DNA from: Blastococcus sp. TF02A-30
Lineage (GTDB): Bacteria > Actinomycetota > Actinomycetes > Mycobacteriales > Geodermatophilaceae
DNA: 64,000 nt
Direction of reading: 5' to 3'
Assembly (NCBI RefSeq): GCF_003319185.1
Contig: NZ_QOHJ01000003.1
Coordinates: 372,001 to 436,000, forward strand
The notes below the pieces were generated by a model, which saw only the letters and a list, made by a program, of their open reading frames with translations, had not been told where the DNA came from and did not search any database. Positions 61,431 through 64,000 of this stretch are shown piece after piece. A program made the translations under genes and the position numbers. How positions within the stretch are numbered: position 1 is the first letter of the stretch; every line of letters begins with the position of its first letter.

Positions 61431-62220
61431 CACCAGGCCAGGGCCGCGGCGATCCGCCGGAGGAGCAGCGCCGGGTCCCGCATGTCCTCGGCGGTCACGA
61501 AGAGCACCCGCCATCCCGCGGCCGTGAGCCGGTTGAGCCTCGCGCGGTCCTTGGCGAACTGCCCGGGCTCGCCGTGCCACCGCCCGTCGTACTCGAGGGC
61601 GATCCTCCGTTCCGGCCAGGCGAAGTCGACGATGGCGACGAAACGTCCCCGGGCGTCCAGGACGCGGTGCTGCGCCGTCGGCGTCGGGAGATCGCTCCGG
61701 TGCAGGAGGAGCCGCACCCTGGTCTCCTGCGGGGACTGCGCGAGCCCGTCGGCGAGCGCGCACGCCGTCCTGGCTCGTGCCGCACCGCGTCCACGCGCGC
61801 GCGTCGCGAGATCGCGGACGCGGCCCAGGTCCGCAGCGGCCCTGTCGACCAGCTGGTCGACGGCGATGACCGCCGCGTCGCCCGGGAGCAGGCCGGCGAG
61901 CCGGACCGCGGTCGCCTCGGGTGCGAGCCGGGTGGCACCGTCACCTCCACGTCGTCGTCGGCGGCGGCCAGGTCGACGCCCCAGAGCGTGGCCGCGCTCC
62001 TGCCGCTCACGACCGCGAACGGCAGCAGGACGCAGGCCGCCCTCGCACGGACCTCGTGGGTCGGCGCGACGTCCCGGTGCACGTAGACCCCGCGGAAGAC
62101 CCGCCGCCAGGCGCTGCTCCGCAACTGGTCGGGCGTGACCAGCCCCTCGTCGACGGCCCACCACCCCAGGAAGGGCTCGTCGGTGCGCAAGTCGGCGGGC
62201 TGGTGAGGCGTGCGCGGCAC
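61430..62220 (-). pseudogene. Broken AbiEi-antitoxin-like / DUF559 endonuclease-fold gene
   Basis: The N-terminal part is read from GTG at 62220: WWAVDEGLVTPDQL, FRGVYVHRDV, VSGRSAATLWGVDL, VEVTVPPG, the AbiEi-like winged-helix layout. Near 61930 the similarity shifts to another frame: LAPEATAVRLAGLLPGD, then the DUF559/Vsr-fold core FAWPERRIALEYDGRWHGEP and GWRVLFVTAEDM, ending at 61430. Besides the frame change, the segment normally lying between the VPPG and EATAVRLAG regions in such proteins (from memory, roughly 30 residues) is missing, so an out-of-frame deletion is the simplest explanation. Such genes are usually solitary and mobile. Confidence 0.75.
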
Positions 62221-62280
62221 CGGTGGAACCCTGCCGGAAAGGGGCGCGACGGTGTCCCGTCGTCCACAGGTGCCGTGACT

Positions 62281-62330
62281 GTGCAGCTGCCGGGGACTCC
62301 GGCCCTTGGTAGGCCCGCGACGCGCACACC
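62281..62330 (-). repeat. Second repeat family, copy B
   Basis: It lies 21 bases after the rsmI stop (leftward) and exactly 900 bases from copy A. The 21-base right end is nearly identical to copy A. Inner parts share CCGG-containing arms but differ, as expected of a stem-forming element. Confidence 0.7.
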
Positions 62331-62350
62331 CGCGCGTCGGACTCCACGGG

Positions 62351-63190
62351 TCAGGGGGTCTTGGCGGCGACGACGGCGTCGTAGACGGTGCGGCGGGGCA
62401 GTCCGGTGCGTTCGACGACGGCGCGGATCGCGTCCTTGCGCGTCGCCCCCGAGGCCTCCTCCGCCGCCACCTCCGCGGCGAGCTCCTCCGGCGTCAGCGT
62501 GACCGCGCGCTCCGGCGCCCCGGCGACGACCAGCGTGATCTCGCCCTTCACCCCGTCGGCCGCCCACGCGGCGAGCTCGGCCAGGGAACCGCGGCGGATC
62601 TCCTCGTGGGTCTTGGTCAGCTCCCGGCACACCGCCGCCTGCCGGTCCTCGCCCAGCACGGCGGCGGCGTCGGTCAGCGCGTCGGCCAGCCGGTGCGGCG
62701 ACTCGAAGAACACCATCGTGCGGCGCTCGTCGGACAGGCCGGAGAACCGCGTGCGCCGCTCCCCCGACCTCCGCGGCAGGAACCCCTCGAAGCAGAACCG
62801 GTCGACCGGCAGGCCGGACACCGCGAGCGCCGTCGTCACCGCGGACGGGCCGGGCACCGAGGTGACCTCGATGCCGGCGTCGATCGCGGCCCGCACGAGC
62901 GTGTAGCCGGGGTCGGAGACCGAGGGCATGCCGGCGTCGGTGAGCAGCAGGACCGTGGCGCCGGAGGTCAGCGCGTCCATCAGCCCCGGCAGCCGCGACC
63001 GCTCGACCGACTCGTGGAAGGTCACCACCCGCCCGGTGAACGTGACCTCGAGGTCGGCGGCCAGGCGGTGCAGCCGGCGGGTGTCCTCGACGGCGAGCAC
63101 GTCGGCCGTCGCCATCGCCGTCCGCAGCCGGGGACCGACGTCGCCCGGCTGCCCCAGGGGCGCCCCGCCCAGCACCAGCCGTCCGCTCAC
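62351..63190 (-). CDS. rsmI: 16S rRNA (cytidine-1402 2'-O)-methyltransferase
   Basis: The 279-residue SAM-dependent tetrapyrrole-methylase-fold enzyme has VLAVEDTRRL, FHESVERSRLPGLMDAL, LLTDAGMPSVSDPGYTLVR, VPGPSAVTTALAVSGLP and MVFFESPHRL, all conserved in RsmI/YraL. It 2'-O-methylates C1402 in the ribosomal P-site. GTG at 63190. It is divergent from the mannosyltransferase gene with repeat copy 3 between them. Confidence 0.95.
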   Translation of the reverse strand: MSGRLVLGGAPLGQPGDVGPRLRTAMATADVLAVEDTRRLHRLAADLEVTFTGRVVTFHESVERSRLPGLMDALTSGATVLLLTDAGMPSVSDPGYTLVRAAIDAGIEVTSVPGPSAVTTALAVSGLPVDRFCFEGFLPRRSGERRTRFSGLSDERRTMVFFESPHRLADALTDAAAVLGEDRQAAVCRELTKTHEEIRRGSLAELAAWAADGVKGEITLVVAGAPERAVTLTPEELAAEVAAEEASGATRKDAIRAVVERTGLPRRTVYDAVVAAKTP

Positions 63191-63214
63191 GCCGCGAAGC
63201 CTGTCACGGTCAGG

Positions 63215-63270
63215 CCTGCCTGCAGGGACCCGGGGCGAGCGTGCGAGCGCCGGGGGGCAGGCAGGTCCTT
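63215..63270 (-). repeat. 56-bp structured intergenic repeat, copy 3
   Basis: The stem arms are CCTGCCTGC and GCAGGCAGG (perfect), around TGCAGGG, GCGAGCGTGCGAGC and GGGGGGC, and it ends in TCCTT. It lies between the divergent starts of rsmI and pmt, 16 bases before the pmt ATG. Confidence 0.85.
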
Positions 63271-63286
63271 TCACTACCCTGACCGC

Positions 63287-64000
63287 ATGGCGGTGCTGGC
63301 TCCGGACGAGACGGAGCGGCCGGCCCGGCGCACGCCGTCGGGCCGGACCGGACGGCCGCCGAGCCCGCGCCGCGACCGCATCCCGCCGCTGCCGGCCGAC
63401 ACCCGGCTGTCCTGGGTGCTCACCGGGGTCCTCGGCGCCCTCACCCTGGCCGGCCGGCTGGTCGGCATCGGCTACCCGAAGAACCTGCTCTTCGACGAGG
63501 CCTACTACCCGCCGGAGGCGGCGGAGCTGCTGCGCTGGGGGTTCGAGTACAACCGCGGCTACACGTTCATCGTCCACCCGCCGCTCGGCAAGTGGCTGAT
63601 CGCGTCCGGCGAGTGGCTGTTCGGCTACGACTCCTTCGGCTGGCGGTTCCCCAGCGCGGTCGCCGGGAGCGTCGCCGTCGTCGTCCTGGTGCGGCTGACC
63701 CGGCGGCTGACCGGCTCCACGTTCCTCGGCCTGGTCGCCGGCCTCCTCCTGGCGCTGGACGGCCTCTCCTTCACCCTCTCCCGCATCGGGCTGCTCGACG
63801 TCTTCCTCCAGGTCTTCGTCGTCTCCGCGGTGGCCTGCCTGGTCGTCGACCGGGACCGGGTCCGGGAGCGCCTCGCCGCGACGACGGCCGACGCGCGGCT
63901 CGGCCCGCGCGGGTGGCGGCTGGCGGCCGGCTTCCTCTTCGGCTGCGCGTGCGCGGTGAAGTGGAGCGGCGTCTGGTTCCTGGCCGCGTTCGCCGTCGCG
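63287..64000 (+). CDS. Protein O-mannosyltransferase, 3' end outside window
   Basis: The first 238 codons are visible. A ~40-residue basic/proline N-terminus is followed by a transmembrane segment, the catalytic-type LLFDEAYYPPEAAELL (Asp-Glu of the GT39 family), FIVHPPLGKWLIA, and further hydrophobic helices including the conserved AVKWSGVWFL. GT39 enzymes transfer mannose from polyprenyl-phosphate-mannose to exported proteins. The ATG at 63287 fits; the frame is open to the window end. The pairing with rsmI in divergent orientation is common in actinobacteria. Confidence 0.92.
   Translation, partial: MAVLAPDETERPARRTPSGRTGRPPSPRRDRIPPLPADTRLSWVLTGVLGALTLAGRLVGIGYPKNLLFDEAYYPPEAAELLRWGFEYNRGYTFIVHPPLGKWLIASGEWLFGYDSFGWRFPSAVAGSVAVVVLVRLTRRLTGSTFLGLVAGLLLALDGLSFTLSRIGLLDVFLQVFVVSAVACLVVDRDRVRERLAATTADARLGPRGWRLAAGFLFGCACAVKWSGVWFLAAFAVA

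Overview
The window is very GC-rich, densely packed bacterial DNA. GTG starts are common, with some TTG and probable CTG starts, and many gene pairs overlap by four bases (GTGA or ATGA). Gene content and order point to a high-GC actinobacterium: eno-ftsB-DUF501-ppx beside mazG and mfd, rpfB-ksgA-ispE beside tatD and metG, and glmU-prs-rplY-pth. The encoded proteins look most like those of Geodermatophilaceae (Blastococcus/Geodermatophilus/Modestobacter); this is an impression from protein style, not a measured placement.

Layout. 1-17.4 kb is mixed housekeeping: an RNHCP protein (cut by the left edge), an M3 peptidase, a DrrAB-type ABC exporter, threonine deaminase, a MoxR-ATPase/VWA pair, DUF2252, an SGNH hydrolase, a thiolase, a Bax-inhibitor-like membrane protein, DUF1905, an unusual tRNA, an esterase, a type II NADH dehydrogenase and a family 5 uracil-DNA glycosylase. 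17.4-26.3 kb is a leftward conserved block: mfd, a SurA-like lipoprotein, mazG, eno, ftsB, DUF501, ppx.

26.5-44.9 kb is the accessory part. A two-gene rightward operon encodes a Sfp-type phosphopantetheinyl transferase and a 973-residue protein joining an acetoacetyl-CoA-synthetase-like adenylation domain, a carrier domain and a thioesterase-like domain that has lost its catalytic Ser and His. Next to it lies a Wzx/Wzy exopolysaccharide locus: initiating sugar transferase, two acetyltransferases, LMW tyrosine phosphatase, Tat-type beta-helix protein, Wzy-like polymerase, TagA/CpsF and GT4 glycosyltransferases, flippase and Wzz/BY-kinase. Inside the locus, on the opposite strand, is a large secreted PIG-L deacetylase carrying five ~150-residue repeats. 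The likely division of labour is lipid-linked repeat-unit assembly, export and polymerisation, chain length set by the kinase/phosphatase pair, and trimming by secreted enzymes.

45-64 kb returns to housekeeping: pth, rplY, prs, glmU, tRNA-Gln, a desaturase with a TetR regulator, ispE, ksgA, rpfB, tatD, metG, an APC permease, corA, a broken AbiEi/DUF559-type gene, rsmI and the start of a protein O-mannosyltransferase.

The most notable signals are: (1) three copies of an exactly 56-bp intergenic element whose 9-nt stem arms co-vary; (2) a class I tRNA with anticodon UAA; (3) an rplY leader whose Shine-Dalgarno lies in a perfect 10-bp inverted repeat; (4) probable CTG starts for pth and ksgA; (5) the PPTase plus adenylation-carrier-dead-thioesterase pair; (6) the PIG-L repeat protein with its structured upstream region.
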